This document shows positions 37,401 through 47,720 of a stretch of DNA of 64,000 nt, piece after piece. Numbering within the stretch: the first letter of the stretch is position 1; every line of letters starts with the position of its first letter. A program made the position numbers and the translations under genes. The stretch comes from Maylandia zebra (lineage: Eukaryota > Chordata > Actinopteri > Cichliformes > Cichlidae), in contig NC_135167.1 in NCBI RefSeq assembly GCF_041146795.1, positions 1,813,454 to 1,877,453 on the forward strand. The letters are read 5' to 3'. The notes beneath the pieces are model-generated. The model was not told the origin of the DNA and did not search any database. It was given only the letters and a program-made list of their open reading frames with translations.

Positions 37401-39181
37401 ATCTGAGGTTTGTGGGCCCGTTTCCCCTCGGAGCGTCCGGTCTGCCGCCGGAGAGGAAATGTCGGCTTTGATTCGAGTCGCCTCCCTCTCTCTCTCCTCC
37501 TCCAGGATATCCTCGGCCAGCAGCCGGCCCAAGAGAGACTTCAAGCCAAAGTCGATCAGGAGCAGCATCGAGGCGCTCGACAGCAACCAGCACAACGGCC
37601 TGTCCTACAGCTCCTCGCTCAAGTCCACGGGTACGCCGTCCGTCTGTGCGTCCGTCTGTGTGTCTCAGTTTGTTTCCATCGTTGCGTTGAGTCCCACTGT
37701 TCTTCTTCTGCTGTTATAGATACGCAGATCAGCCACACACTGAACGGGAAAAGTAGGTATTCCTTTATGCACACACACATCATGTTCATCGTGTGGGAAT
37801 GTTTCCATTTTTACAAACTGACAGTGAACGTCTCACCTGTTTCTGGGCGTCCTGACCGCTGCTCTGCTGCACACAGATGGAAACTCGAGCTGTGACGTTC
37901 ACAGGAAGTTTATCTCTCCATTTATGTTTAATTTAAAAACCTGAGCTCAGCTGCACGTTGTCACCTTAAACTCTGACACAGTGACGAGCTCCAAACGACT
38001 AACAGATGAAGCGAGGAGTGGACGTGAAGCTTTTCCTGCAGCTGTTGTTGGAACGCTGCTGCCCTCTGCTGGTGGCAGTCTGACACCACAGCGGTGCTCT
38101 GATCCTCTCATTGTTTTTGTTGTTTTGTGCTCATCGCCATCTCCATCTGTCTCCACATGTCATCCAGCTGATCACATATCATCTGTGCAGCTGTCATGGC
38201 CCGACACCCCCGCTACCAACGGCAACGCTCACCGTGAGTAACGCACGCCGACGCCGTCACACATCTGCCCGCATCTGTGAGCGGCAGCCCCGGGATTTTG
38301 TTTTTGATATCCAGCAAAACGACAGTAAATTTTCAGCTGGTCAAACATGAGATGTGGGTGAATTTTGTTATTTTTCTCCTCGTGATCTTCGTCTGTCGGT
38401 GTTGTCACGGAGCAAACGTCACCCACTGGATGTCTTCTTACCGTCTTTGTCTGGATGAGTAACCTGCTCTTTAACCCTGTTTCAGACAAAGCTGGGATAT
38501 AAATTTTTAAAATATGAAACTGTTTGCAAATAATGAATTTTAAATCTTATTTTAAAGACAAAATTCCAAAAATGGCAGATCAGAGGCTGAAAGTGAGAGA
38601 TTTGATTGTTTCTGTTCATCCATTTAGCTCTCGACCCATGCTGGGGGGGTCTGTGTGCTGCTGGGGGGGTCTGTGAACAAGACCCCTCCAGCAGAGGACA
38701 CACACGAGTCCACAAACCCAGCAACCTCGCTCAGACCAGGTGTACAGGGCCTGGAGCCGGGCTGAGGGAGGGGCTGCCGGGTACTAGGAAGGAAGGAATT
38801 AGGAAGAGTGAATAAAGGAGGGAATGAAATAGGAAGAATAGAGGAAGGAGGGAAGGAATCAGGAAGAAGGAAAGAGACTCGCGGTAAATCAGAGCGTTGT
38901 GCTTTCATTTCGCCGCTGCGTCACGAGCCCCGTCCGTCCATCAGAGGTTTTTAAATAAAGTTTTTGTTTTGTCTGCAGAGCCGGAGGTTTTGGATCAGCC
39001 CTGCTGTCGCTCCCTCTACGACTTTGAGCCGGAGAACGAGGGCGAGCTGGGCTTCAAAGAAGGCGACATCATCATCCTCACCAACCAGATCGACGAGAAC
39101 TGGTACGAGGGCATGATCAACGGCGAGTCCGGCTTCTTCCCCATCAACTACGTGGAGGTCATCGTCCCCCTGCCTCAGTGA
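16428..39181 (+). CDS. sh3gl3: Endophilin-A3 (SH3GL3), nine coding exons
   Basis: Coding exons: 16428-16472, 34589-34657, 34908-34980, 35067-35210, 35983-36116, 36648-36806, 36914-37017, 37506-37630, 38979-39181. All introns are GT/AG, the frame is continuous, and the product is 351 residues (human endophilin-A3 has 347). Residues 1-20 form the amphipathic H0 helix. The BAR domain extends to about 245 and makes the curved dimer that bends membranes. A variable linker (about 245-290) follows, then an SH3 domain (293-351) with [18 protein letters not shown] and the ligand-binding WY at 326-327. Endophilins bend plasma membrane at endocytic sites and recruit dynamin and synaptojanin through SH3. 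Segments such as [40 protein letters not shown] and [16 protein letters not shown] fit the A3 paralogue better than A1 or A2. Whether this is the a or b fish duplicate is unknown. Intron 1 is about 18 kb. Confidence 0.93.
17490..17730 (+). pseudogene. Decayed LINE reverse-transcriptase fragment
   Basis: Broken frames keep three reverse-transcriptase landmarks in order: AFDTAEH near 17515, GAPQGS near 17577 and the catalytic [10 protein letters not shown] near 17650. Stops lie between them. An L2- or Rex-like source is likely. Confidence 0.6.
19625..19760 (-). repeat. LINE 3'-tail fragment (minus orientation)
   Basis: AATAGAATAAAATAGCCCTT followed by TATTGTCATTGTACGTG is the same type of LINE ending as at 13549. 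Confidence 0.5.
19837..19855. repeat. Homopolymer G run (19 bases)
   Basis: An uninterrupted G-run after GTGGGT. It can form a G-quadruplex and is prone to length error. Confidence 0.9.
20372..20590 (+). mobile_element. hAT-type MITE, 219 bp
   Basis: Near-perfect long inverted termini: it begins CAGGAGTGGGCAACTCCAGG and ends in the complement GGAGTCGCCCACCCCTG. It is flanked by a degraded 8-bp duplication (CATAAAGG / CATTTAGG). The inner parts also pair imperfectly. It matches the abundant fish hAT MITE style that starts CAGGGGTGGGCAACTCC. Confidence 0.85.
22218..22790 (-). mobile_element. Rex/Babar-like LINE 3' end, copy 1
   Basis: A (GATAA)n run at 22218-22255 is the 3' tail of a minus-strand LINE. 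Further in, the minus frame reads [18 protein letters not shown], the closing motif of the reverse-transcriptase protein, near 22560-22620. The copy is 5'-truncated. It is about 90% alike to 49158-49665 over some 480 bp by eye. Confidence 0.75.
31769..31816. repeat. Short tandem duplication (TGCAGCTGGACAGG unit)
   Basis: Two and a half copies of an imperfect unit built from TGCAGCTGGA/CAGGTG. Confidence 0.75.
32881..33030 (+). repeat. Dispersed repeat family R1, copy b (partial)
   Basis: It shares TTATGAAGGAG at its left, the GGCTGTAAACATGTTTAT core and the GAGGAACTGCAG end with the other three copies. Confidence 0.8.
33058..33100. repeat. Tandem duplication of TTGATGCTCAGTTGAAG
   Basis: Two copies directly after the R1 repeat. 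Confidence 0.8.
34589..34657 (+). CDS. sh3gl3: sh3gl3 coding exon 2
   Basis: 23 codons, [18 protein letters not shown] onwards: the start of BAR helix 1. Acceptor CTGTGCAG, donor GTGAGT, phase 0. Confidence 0.92.
34908..34980 (+). CDS. sh3gl3: sh3gl3 coding exon 3
   Basis: Encodes [20 protein letters not shown] and then QPNP: BAR helix 1 leading into the endophilin-specific insert. Ends in phase 1. Confidence 0.92.
35067..35210 (+). CDS. sh3gl3: sh3gl3 coding exon 4
   Basis: Encodes [19 protein letters not shown] and [17 protein letters not shown]: the insert on the concave face and BAR helix 2. Ends in phase 1 at a GTACCA donor. Confidence 0.92.
35983..36116 (+). CDS. sh3gl3: sh3gl3 coding exon 5
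   Basis: Encodes [20 protein letters not shown] and [21 protein letters not shown] helix 2. The donor GTAAAG restores phase 0. Confidence 0.92.
36648..36806 (+). CDS. sh3gl3: sh3gl3 coding exon 6
   Basis: 53 codons starting [20 protein letters not shown], the most conserved endophilin segment (BAR helices 2-3). Donor GTAAGA. Confidence 0.93.
36914..37017 (+). CDS. sh3gl3: sh3gl3 coding exon 7
   Basis: Encodes [20 protein letters not shown] onwards, the end of the BAR domain. The upstream intron is only 107 bp and its 3' part is GT-rich. Ends in phase 2. Confidence 0.92.
37506..37630 (+). CDS. sh3gl3: sh3gl3 coding exon 8
   Basis: Encodes the variable linker, starting [16 protein letters not shown] and ending in a serine-rich stretch before SLKST. 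Ends in phase 1, which joins correctly to the SH3 exon. Confidence 0.88.
37720..37752 (+). CDS. sh3gl3: Possible 33-nt cassette microexon of sh3gl3
   Basis: A pyrimidine-rich acceptor (TTCTTCTTCTGCTGTTATAG) and donor GTAGGT bracket 33 nt. They enter and leave in phase 1, so inclusion would add 11 residues (reading [11 protein letters not shown]) to the linker without shifting the SH3 frame. It is not needed for a complete protein. Inferred from splice signals only. Confidence 0.35.
38638..38675. repeat. Tandem duplication (TGCTGGGGGGGTCTGTG)
   Basis: Two copies in sh3gl3 intron 8, with runs of seven G. A purine-rich GGAA tract follows at about 38785-38875. Confidence 0.8.
38979..39181 (+). 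CDS. sh3gl3: sh3gl3 coding exon 9 (SH3 domain, stop)
   Basis: It starts at acceptor GTCTGCAG. It encodes [19 protein letters not shown], then [20 protein letters not shown] and VEVIVPLPQ before TGA. The whole SH3 fold is in this one exon. Confidence 0.94.
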
Positions 39182-42100
39182 AGAGCGCCACCGCCGGGCC
39201 TCCGCAGACTCTCCTCGGCCCGACTCGGGCGTGAGCGTGCGGCGGATTCTGTTTCGGACCACAGACGCGGCTGTTTCGTCCCGGCCGACTTCAGATTAAA
39301 CGTCTCCTTTACTTTTGTTGTCTGTTGATATTTAAGAACCTGAACGGAAACCCGAGCCTTTAACGGGGTCTCAACCTGTCGCTCCGCCCACCGTCCAGCA
39401 CCGCCGCCTCTGCCGGGTATCCCGACGCCGCCGTCCGACCACTACGAACATTTCCTCACTTTATGGTCACGCTAGTTCTGCTAAAAGTCACCTTTCAATG
39501 TTTCCTGGTTGTGTCAAAAATGATGTGTTGCAAATCAGAATCAGACAGGAAGTGAGCCGCTCCACATTCCCACAATCCAAGGATGGAGGTGCTTTTATTT
39601 TGAAATGGAGCTCGGCCAGGTTCTGGTTTTAATGTGAGAGACGTGAGCGGGTGGAGTTTGGTCTGTGTGACTTTGTTTGAGGCCCAAATCTCATCCACTT
39701 CATCCTGACTTCACTTTGTTTCTTTGCTTTTGTAGTTTCGGCGTCGTTTCTGTCCTTGGTTACAGCTTTACGCTGAGACTGGGACGTGGACAGCAGGAGA
39801 TGTTTTAATGGTTTCAGAAACACGAGCAGTCAGGCGATCAGTCGTGTTTCCCTTTTGGAGCCACGGCACATAGAAAAATCACACGGCACCAAAACCATAG
39901 TGACCATTTATCCCCGCTGTCCCCACTGCACCGCCTGCTCGCCTCACTCTGCGTTCTGTGATGGGGTTTGGTGGCGGTCACGTGCCGGTCACGTGCCACG
40001 CTCTCAGATCTCAGCGGTTAGCACAGGCGTGACCCTAACGGACAGAAACGGTGACCCAAGCTCCAAAAACCCAAACTTCACCTTCTGTAAGTCAGAGTAT
40101 TTCAAATGTGAAGCTGAATGTTTGGCCTGTGTTGGTTTTCTCCACTGGATTTGATCTTTCTGTTATTCTGCTGCCCTCTCGGCTCCGACGGCCGGTCTGT
40201 GTTTAAACCCGTCTTCACGCGTGCACGCCGTCGCTCTGAATGTGTCTCTCTGTGTTTACATGCTCTGACGGTTCGTTCTCAGGATCGGGGACGCCGCCTC
40301 GTCCGACAGCCTGAAGCTGATGTTTGAGCTGTCGTCTGCACTGAAGCTTTTTAGCCTTCCACGTCGCACCTTCCTCCTCCTCTTCAGCACTTTGAGTTTT
40401 TCACACAATCACAGGCAGATAACCACAGATCTTTGTCCTGTTCTGTGAGACTGAAGCAAGTGTCTGTTTCTCATCTTCAACCTGAAGACGTCTGTGAAAC
40501 TCGTCCAGCTCCTAGTTTTAGTGGATGAGTCTGAGGCTTTTAACCAGCTGCCGTCTGTTTAGTCACCAAATAAGAAGGAAACCAACAAACGCCGTCCTCT
40601 CTTTGGCTTTTTATTTAGTTTCACACTTATTTGATCATATTTTTGTAAGAAAGCTCCTGTTTTTATTTCCCATCACTGTAGATCAGCCCCGGCTCCGTGT
40701 GCGCCGCTTTAAAGGACGCGTGTGATGATGATGATGGTGTCTGTGAGACAGCTTGTGATGGACTAGCAGCCTGTCAGAGACCCAGAGTTGGACACGTGAC
40801 TTAGCCCGAGAACAGCAACGTTTCAAAACTTCGCATCATTAAAGTCCAACGACACGTGATTGACGTACTGAGAGAGAAACAAAAAAGACTTTTTTAAACG
40901 ACCACTCGGTGACGTTTATGGAAACATCGCGTTGGTGCTTCAGGGTCAGAAGTGTTCGTCAGCAGCGTGCGAGCTGTGCAGACGTCACACGACTCTGTTA
41001 ATTGTGGCCTTATTTGTCGAGACGAGTCAGAGCATCAGAACATGAACTGAAGCTTACCTGTGAGTAGGCTGGAGTTCAAATTAAAGTTTACCTTCAGGTC
41101 GGACGATTACGCGTGATTTATTACGTCTCGGTCTACGGCGCCAGACGCTCTGATCAGAGGTCAACAGTCACAGCAGAGCAGGTTTATTTCCACATCGAGT
41201 GATCTGGCTGTGGTCTGATGATCGCGTCGCTTCTGTTAGTTCATCTTTTTCAGTCTGTTTCTGCCTGAGGTCAAATCAGCAGGTGGCTGAACGTGAGGAA
41301 ACTGTATGAGCTGTGATTTTAGGCTTTTAATTTGAAAGTTAAACAGGAACTGAGCCCAGTAAAACCGTGCTTACTCTTTACTCCAGCGGAGAGGAGGGTT
41401 TGACCACCTCAGAGTTCTTCCACCTGTTTTTGGTGTTATTGTAGTTTTTTACTGTGGTCCAATCGCAGACGCTCGGCTGCGTCTTTGATCCAAACCTGAT
41501 TCGGCTCCGTCGTGTTTGGATCAGCTCGACCAGCTGTGCTGGACTCTTACTGTTAGCTTAGATGTATGAGGATTTTTTTATTTGCAGTTAATTATGAGTT
41601 TGGGGGAGCGGGGAGCTCTTACCTACACAGAGGACGTCCTCCACAAACAAGAGAGGAGTTGTGAAATGAGCGGACCCCCCCAGCTTTATTTTTCACCACA
41701 AGCACTCTTTCCAGCTTCTTGTCGCCCGGACCTCTCTACACGGCTTCCTCCACTACACACTTCTCCCCACGCCTCCATCACTACAAAGGGGGGGAGGGTC
41801 ATTAGCGCCATCATATTTCACCTGTCCCCTCTCACGTCCTGGCACCGCCCCTCCACTGCAGCAGGCCAGAGACCACACCCCTGCCACAGAGACCACACCC
41901 CTGCCACAGAGACCACACCCCTGCCACAGAGACCACACCCCTGCCACAGGAGGTTTTTTTAAATGCATTTATCATAAAAACACCCAGATGCCCGTTCTGT
42001 TGGTTTTTGTCTTTTGCCCTTCTCCCCCGTCCCTCTTCTCAGCTGTTTCTCTTTCCCTCTTTCTTTCTCCCCTTCTTTCCCCCAGTCAAGTCTGTCCCGT

Positions 42101-43067
42101 ATTCAGTAAGTGAAAATAAAATAAACAATAAAAGGTGAATCAAATGGACCATTATGGCAAGGCTGGGATGGTCAGTTTGGTAAAGTAAATCCGTTGGGCA
42201 TCTTTCTTTGCCTTTGGACAACAATTCTGATGCAAAAGAGCCAAACGGGACAGGCAAAAAAACAAAAAAAACACCCAGATGTTTGGTTTTGTTTACAGGC
42301 TGCAGACCCACGATGGGCCTTCCTCACACTCCCACAGTGAGAATAACTGACTCTTTGATACACTAAAACAAACCGCTCTCTCCACCCCGCGCCTCCGTTT
42401 GCCTTTGCAGTCTCAGTGTTCAGTCTGCAAACCTCTTCCCTGCACAGGAAACGTCACAGTTCTGTGTTTTAGTTTTTCAGTAGCATAATTTATGTAAAAG
42501 GTGTTTTATAGATGTTGTAAATGAATATATTCCAAAAATATATTGCGTAAATAAATGAGGAGTAAATATCGAGGCAGCGTTCACGTGTTTTCTTTCTTTG
42601 TTCAGTCTGTTCTGTTTATACACAAAATTATGTCAACATCAGGTTCAAACTTTACATCCAGATATGACTCAATCAGAATATTTGTAAGAAACAACCCTTA
42701 TTTTTCTTGGTATTCAGAGTCGGACCTGTTCACTTAGGATTAGTGTGTCTGCCCTGACGTTTAGCAGCTTAATGCATTTTATTTATTTTCTGTAGTTCAT
42801 ATTTATTTTTATCCATTTGTGTCTTTTGTGCAGGACTTTGGTCAGCATGACATATTTGATAAATGTGCACAGACTTCTAATCTAAACTGATAATTACAGG
42901 ACAGTCTGAGCAGTGATGTACTACAACTTTAAAATGCAGCTTCACTGGTCCCGTCCCTCATCACAGCGTAAGATGAGTCTCTGCTCCACACATGAGGAGG
43001 TGATCCAGGTGGTTTTTTTGGTGAGCTCCATGGGTCGGCATAAATAAAGACAGCGGTGTCATGGAGA
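39182..43067. other. sh3gl3 3' UTR and intergenic DNA
   Basis: No further gene was seen. Candidate polyadenylation signals (AATAAA) occur near 42116-42135 and 42549, so the sh3gl3 3' UTR may be up to about 3 kb and end tail-to-tail with the connexin. A 20-bp minisatellite lies at 41871-41949. The segment at about 41580-41870 has no identified origin. Confidence 0.4.
41871..41949. repeat. Minisatellite, 20-bp unit x 4
   Basis: Four head-to-tail copies of GACCACACCCCTGCCACAGA, nearly identical to one another, followed by a T-run. Confidence 0.95.
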
Positions 43068-44225
43068 CTAAATCCAGACCTCGGCACTCCTGTGTTTGGA
43101 CCCACTGATCTCCCTCTTGCTCTTCAAAGGCTGCCTCTCTCCTTTATGGGAGTCCTCTCTCCTTAGGGGCTCCGGTCTTTTCTCTCGGACCTCCTCCGGC
43201 TCCCTCATCCTGCCACAGTCCACCGCACAGGTCCAGTCCGGCTGGTGACCCACCACCAGGTTCAGGGTGGGCAGCGAGGTGGTGCTGGTCACGTCCCTGA
43301 AGCCTAAAGAGGATGTGAAGGAGGGGCTGTCTGGAGGGAAGGTCTCGTATGCTCCCCAGGACCCGTGCTCCTGCAGCCGCACTGCCCGGCGGATCTTCTT
43401 CCAGCCCAGGTGGTTGAGCTCGAGCAGGTTGAGCAAGATGCAGAAAACCCCGACACAAAACATGAAGAGCAGGAAGATGGTCTTCTCCGTGGGCCTGGAG
43501 ACGTAGCAGTCCACCGGCTGGCTGCAGGGAGACGAGGTGCACAGGAAGTGGACGGGCACCTGGAAGCCAAACAGCTTCCACTGAGCCAGGACGAAGCCCA
43601 CCTCCAGGACAGCCCGTAGGCACACGTGGAAGATGTAACATTTGGACAAAACCCCTCCGGAGCCCACATGAGCCTCTGTGCCCCCCTCCCTGAAGGTGCA
43701 GGCTCGGGCCTGGCTCAAGGTTTTGGGGTCCAGCCTCTGGAGGTCCTTGGCGGCGATGCCCTCCAGCACATTCGCCAGGCTGTGCCCCAGGTGCTTATGG
43801 GACTGGATGGAGCAGCTGTCTGAGTCGCAGCTCCGATCATAGGCCTCTCGCCCGCCGCCCCGGCCTCCCTGCCCCGGCGCGTCGGCCGCCCCCTGCCCCA
43901 ACCTTTGGGTGGCGTTGTGCTTGGACAGGTTGTGCCACGTGTAGATGATGAAGCAGAGCGATGGCGTGGACACACTGATGATGTGGAACACCCAGAAGCG
44001 AGGCTGGGAGATGGGCGCGAAGGCGTCGTAGCAGACGGTGGAACAGCCCGGCTGCAGCGTGTTGCACACAAACATCTCCTGCTCGTCGGCGTACACGTCC
44101 TCGGTGGCCACGGCGACGATCAGGAGCCGGAAGATGACCATGACGGTGAGCCACAGCCGGCCAATCATGGTGGAGTGCTGGTGTACGGCGTCCAGGAGGC
44201 GCTTGAGCAGAGTCCACTCCGTCAT
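43068..44225 (-). CDS. Delta-type connexin (gap junction protein), single exon
   Basis: 385 residues in one frame, starting MTEWTLLKRLLDAVHQHSTM. Four membrane segments lie at about 24-42, 76-97, 196-216 and 249-270. Extracellular loop 1 has C54-X6-C61-X3-C65 (VCNTLQPGCSTVCYD). Loop 2 has C229-X4-C234-X5-C240 followed by SRPTEKT. These are the six cysteines every connexin uses for docking. The STMIGR segment, EDVYADEQEMFVCNTLQPGC and STPSLCFI resemble the Cx35/36 (GJD) group, so a fish delta connexin such as the Cx36.7 type is likely, though the exact orthologue is not certain. The cytoplasmic loop is long and glycine-rich (104-190), and the tail ends AEVWI, a possible PDZ ligand. Six connexins make a hemichannel, and two hemichannels dock between cells. 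The Cx36 intron that falls after about 71 coding bases is absent. Confidence 0.93.
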   Translation of the reverse strand: MTEWTLLKRLLDAVHQHSTMIGRLWLTVMVIFRLLIVAVATEDVYADEQEMFVCNTLQPGCSTVCYDAFAPISQPRFWVFHIISVSTPSLCFIIYTWHNLSKHNATQRLGQGAADAPGQGGRGGGREAYDRSCDSDSCSIQSHKHLGHSLANVLEGIAAKDLQRLDPKTLSQARACTFREGGTEAHVGSGGVLSKCYIFHVCLRAVLEVGFVLAQWKLFGFQVPVHFLCTSSPCSQPVDCYVSRPTEKTIFLLFMFCVGVFCILLNLLELNHLGWKKIRRAVRLQEHGSWGAYETFPPDSPSFTSSLGFRDVTSTTSLPTLNLVVGHQPDWTCAVDCGRMREPEEVREKRPEPLRREDSHKGERQPLKSKREISGSKHRSAEVWI

Positions 44226-45524
44226 GGTGGCCCCCGGCTGCCGGCGGCCGCGAGGAGGGACAAGCTGCCTGGAGTGGAGCAGTCTGCTCCAGAGCGGTCC
44301 ACCTCCTGAGAGCTCCCCAACGCAGACTCGATGTGGGCCGCGCGGTTTGTTTATGACAGAGCAGCCAGGACGCTAAAATCAAGAAGCTCCGTCCTTCTCT
44401 GAACCTGCAGCTGCTCTGAGCCTGAGCGCTCGCCGCCGCTGCCTTCCAGAGAGAGAGAGAGAGTCGCCCATCTTTGGGAGATAAGGATGTCCACTTGACA
44501 CGAGTCACTTGGCGCGCTCGGTCCTCTCTTGTCCTCAGGATCCATTTAAAACCCGAGATACATCAGCCTTCCTCTGCTGGAGGAGCTGCTGATAGTGCGC
44601 TGATAGAGCATTCTTCACAGATTAGGCCTCTAAAAGCTGGCGGGCTCTTCCTTTAATGGAGACGCCCCTTTTTTTGAAAGATGACTAGTGCAGAAGAACA
44701 CGCGTGTGTCATGCATGACCGTCACACACAGAAAGTCGCAAAGACGTTTGTGTCTGGAAACACGACGAGCAAAAAGTGGTGTACAGACGAGCCTCCGGGC
44801 GGCCACAGCTCGGTCTGTGGAGCTTTTGTCTCTCGGCCTGTTTTGACGGCTCCTCTCGAGCCAATCCTCTTATCTGTGTTTTAAAAAAAGCTCCTTGAAA
44901 GGTCTGCGAGCATCAAACCGTCACGTCCCCGAGATAAAACGCTCCCCGACCCCCTGTCTGTACTTCAAACGGTCCCAGGAGTCCCTCCTCAGAGCTCCGC
45001 ACTTTCTATTTCTGACACGAGCGCTCCGAAATGTTGACTCAGCCTCAGCAGAATTCAAATCAAATCCTCGCGAGAACACCTGAACCCCGCCTACACCTGA
45101 CAGACACACGTTTCTTATTGCATACAGCTCACTCAGCCAAGCTGCTTCTCTGCAGACGTGTGCAGGAGGAACAAAGTAAAAGCAAAGGCAGAAGATTTTA
45201 AATGGGATTTTTGGCTTCAAAGGTAAAAGTAGCTCCTCCCACAGGTTCTCTGAAGGCCAGGAAAGATGGCCAACGGATTTGTTTTTTCACAAAATGTGCC
45301 AATGCGTAGGGTTAGGGTTGTTCCACTTGATTGATCTATATTATCATTGTTTATTAATTTAATTTTATTTAAAGTTATTACAAGTTGGACAGACCACTAT
45401 ACAGAAAGAAAGGGAGAAAGAAAACAGAGGAAGGACAGTGGAAGAAGACACTGAGAAAATCTGATCACCTGTTAAAAGAAGAGAAAACAACCTGAGAACA
45501 ACACGATACAGAGACAACCACACA

Positions 45525-45805
45525 GACGTGGGGTCACCCAGCAACCACGGTGCAGAAGCCACAGAGGCCGCAGTGACGAGCCCGCAGGCCCCGCCAGTCG
45601 CACCAGAGCGGGCCGAGCCACGGTCCCAGAGGCCTGAGGGAACCCCACCCCACGAAGGAGCCCGACACGGCCGTGGGCGCCAGGCCTGCCAAGCAGCCGC
45701 TGGGAGTGAGCCGGGCACGCGCCCGAGTGCCGGGCCCCGAACGCCGACGGCTGAGGGCATCAGCCACCGGCAGGTAGTGTGGTGGGTGGAGCTAGGCCTC
45801 CACAC
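45525..45805. other. GC-rich island-like block of unknown origin
   Basis: About 280 bp, clearly richer in G, C and CpG than its AT-rich flanks. All-frame translation is open for about 100 codons in several frames but without recognisable motifs. An AT-rich TTTATTTAAAGTTATTACAA stretch precedes it, so it may be the body of a minus-strand retroelement rather than a promoter. Confidence 0.35.
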
Positions 45806-47494
45806 CTGGACACAGAGGTACCCACAGGTTCAACTACAGGAGAGGTGTTAAATATCAGGCCCGTGGGCCAGAATAAGCACCACAGTAATTAAGTTACAGA
45901 TTTCTGTATCTTATACATTTACTTCCTAAGTTCAGGCCCAAAGAGTCCTGCTGACAGATGTCTTTCTGTACAACAGCAGCATCAGCTTCGCTGTATCGTG
46001 TAGAGAAAGTGAGACTGTCTCTCATATTCAGATAGCTCAGACATTTGTACACTGACAGAAGGTTTCAGCGGTGCCACATCAGATCACAGCGCTGCGAAAT
46101 GAGTTTGACGCACACTTAGGTTTCTTCACTTGGTTTTCCCAAACATGGATAAATTCCTAACAGCCGAGATGTGAAGCAATCAGAGCAGCGATGTCACACC
46201 TGCTGACTTCACCAAAACGTTCATCTAAATCTGGAAAACACCACTGCTGAAGTTTGTGGGGTTTTCACCCATCATAGACAGCTCTCAGATTTAAAAAGGT
46301 ATCCTCTTCACATAAAATAATATCAACACATGTGCATCTGTCGCTCACGTCTTTTCCTCTTGATTTTAGTGGCCCAGTAGCAGCTCAGTCTTAATGTAAA
46401 CCTCGCCTATGGCTTCAAATCCAAAGTGTGGATTCATTTGAATTTGGTGAACAACAGGAAATGTGGTTTCTGTGATGCGCAAAAAGAAGAAAACTGTCTC
46501 TCGATGAATTTACTCCATTTTCTCTTTCCTGTTTTTAAAGCTAGCAGCCGCTGGGTGGATTTCTTTTATGAAATTAGTTTTGATTTGACTGATTTGTGCA
46601 AACACCGCTCAGACTGAAGGCGACCGCAGGGCTTTGAAGGAGGTTCATACAAGAACAAACTGTTATTGTCAAGTACAAATAATCATAAGGGCCACAGATC
46701 TTTGTGATTTACACCAATGAGGCTGCGTCACCGTCATCGTGAGACTCAGGTGTGTTGGATTCTTACAAATATAGTATTTTAGTAAAAGCATGATGTGAAG
46801 GTTTCCATCTGTGGATTAAAGCAGCATCTGTAACAAGCAGTGACCAGCAGCAGATGGAGTCTTTCACATTCATCGTCCACACGTGAGCTCAGATAAAAGT
46901 CCCGCTGGGATCAGAGGGAGAGAGGTGGGAGGACTTTCTTTGCCTGGCCTCTCTTTCTCCTCCTTTCCCTTCAATCCCGCCTGTTATTCATTCCCAGGCT
47001 GCTGCTAACAAAGCCCGGAGGAAAAGCACATCACTGGGAATTCCTTCGTGATAATTCCTCTGACAGCAGACGTTAAAACGCACAGGGGGAGAGCCACTTC
47101 CTGTCCCGGCTCCCAGTCTGGCTCGGCTCGTGTTGTGTCTGTCTGGGTCTATTTGTGAACCTTGGTGTGCATTGTGTTAAATGGGGCCGGGGGGCCCTCT
47201 CTAAACCTGCTCAGGTCGGCAGCGAGGGGCCGCTCTCCAGTCCATCAATCGCTTTCTTTGCCGGGTCCTTTAACAGCCCTCGGGCATTAATCCCGCGTGT
47301 ACCTCTGTCTGGATCGATAGCAGACAAAAGCACCGCAGGAGGCTGTCTGGACCCGAGTTCTCCATTTACCTGCACGCCCTCATCCTCAGCATGAATGCGG
47401 CTGCTCTTCCTCACTTCCTGTCGTATATCTCCGGCTCCAGGACCGGATGCTCTGGTTATGACCGACGTTTCTAATGATGAGCTCGGTAACCCCT

Positions 47495-47720
47495 GAACTC
47501 AAATTCAAATTTTATTTGTCACATACACAGTGATACACAGTACGATATGCAGTGAAATGCTTAGACAACTGCTCGTGACTATGAATAAGATAGGAAATAA
47601 AAATTAAAATTAAAAAGGGTCAATTTAACTAGGAAGGAATAAAATAAAATATATAAATTAAAGTTGAAAATAAAATAACTGTACAACAAAATACACAATA
47701 CACAGTATAGAAATATATAA
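47495..47720 (-). repeat. LINE 3'-tail fragment (minus orientation)
   Basis: It begins AAATTCAAATTTTATTTGTC and continues CACATACACAGTGATACACA, a common fish LINE ending read on the other strand, followed by an A/T-rich stretch. Confidence 0.55.

Noticed and set aside
38191-38233. 43-nt exon-like segment in the last sh3gl3 intron (acceptor CAG, donor GTGAGT, open frame [14 protein letters not shown])
   Set aside because: Its length shifts phase, so including it would destroy the SH3 reading frame, and the open frame is not the one the upstream exon would enter.
41580-41990. Possible solo LTR (AATAAA-like motif on the minus strand, followed by tandem repeat)
   Set aside because: No paired LTR, TG...CA ends, target duplication or primer-binding site could be found.
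43144-44508. Several long open frames overlapping the connexin on both strands (for example 165, 223 and 134 codons)
   Set aside because: They are shadows caused by the high GC content of the connexin coding region; none has motifs.
45301-45320. Telomere-like GTAGGGTTAGGGTTG
   Set aside because: Only two TTAGGG-type units; too short to be an interstitial telomere.
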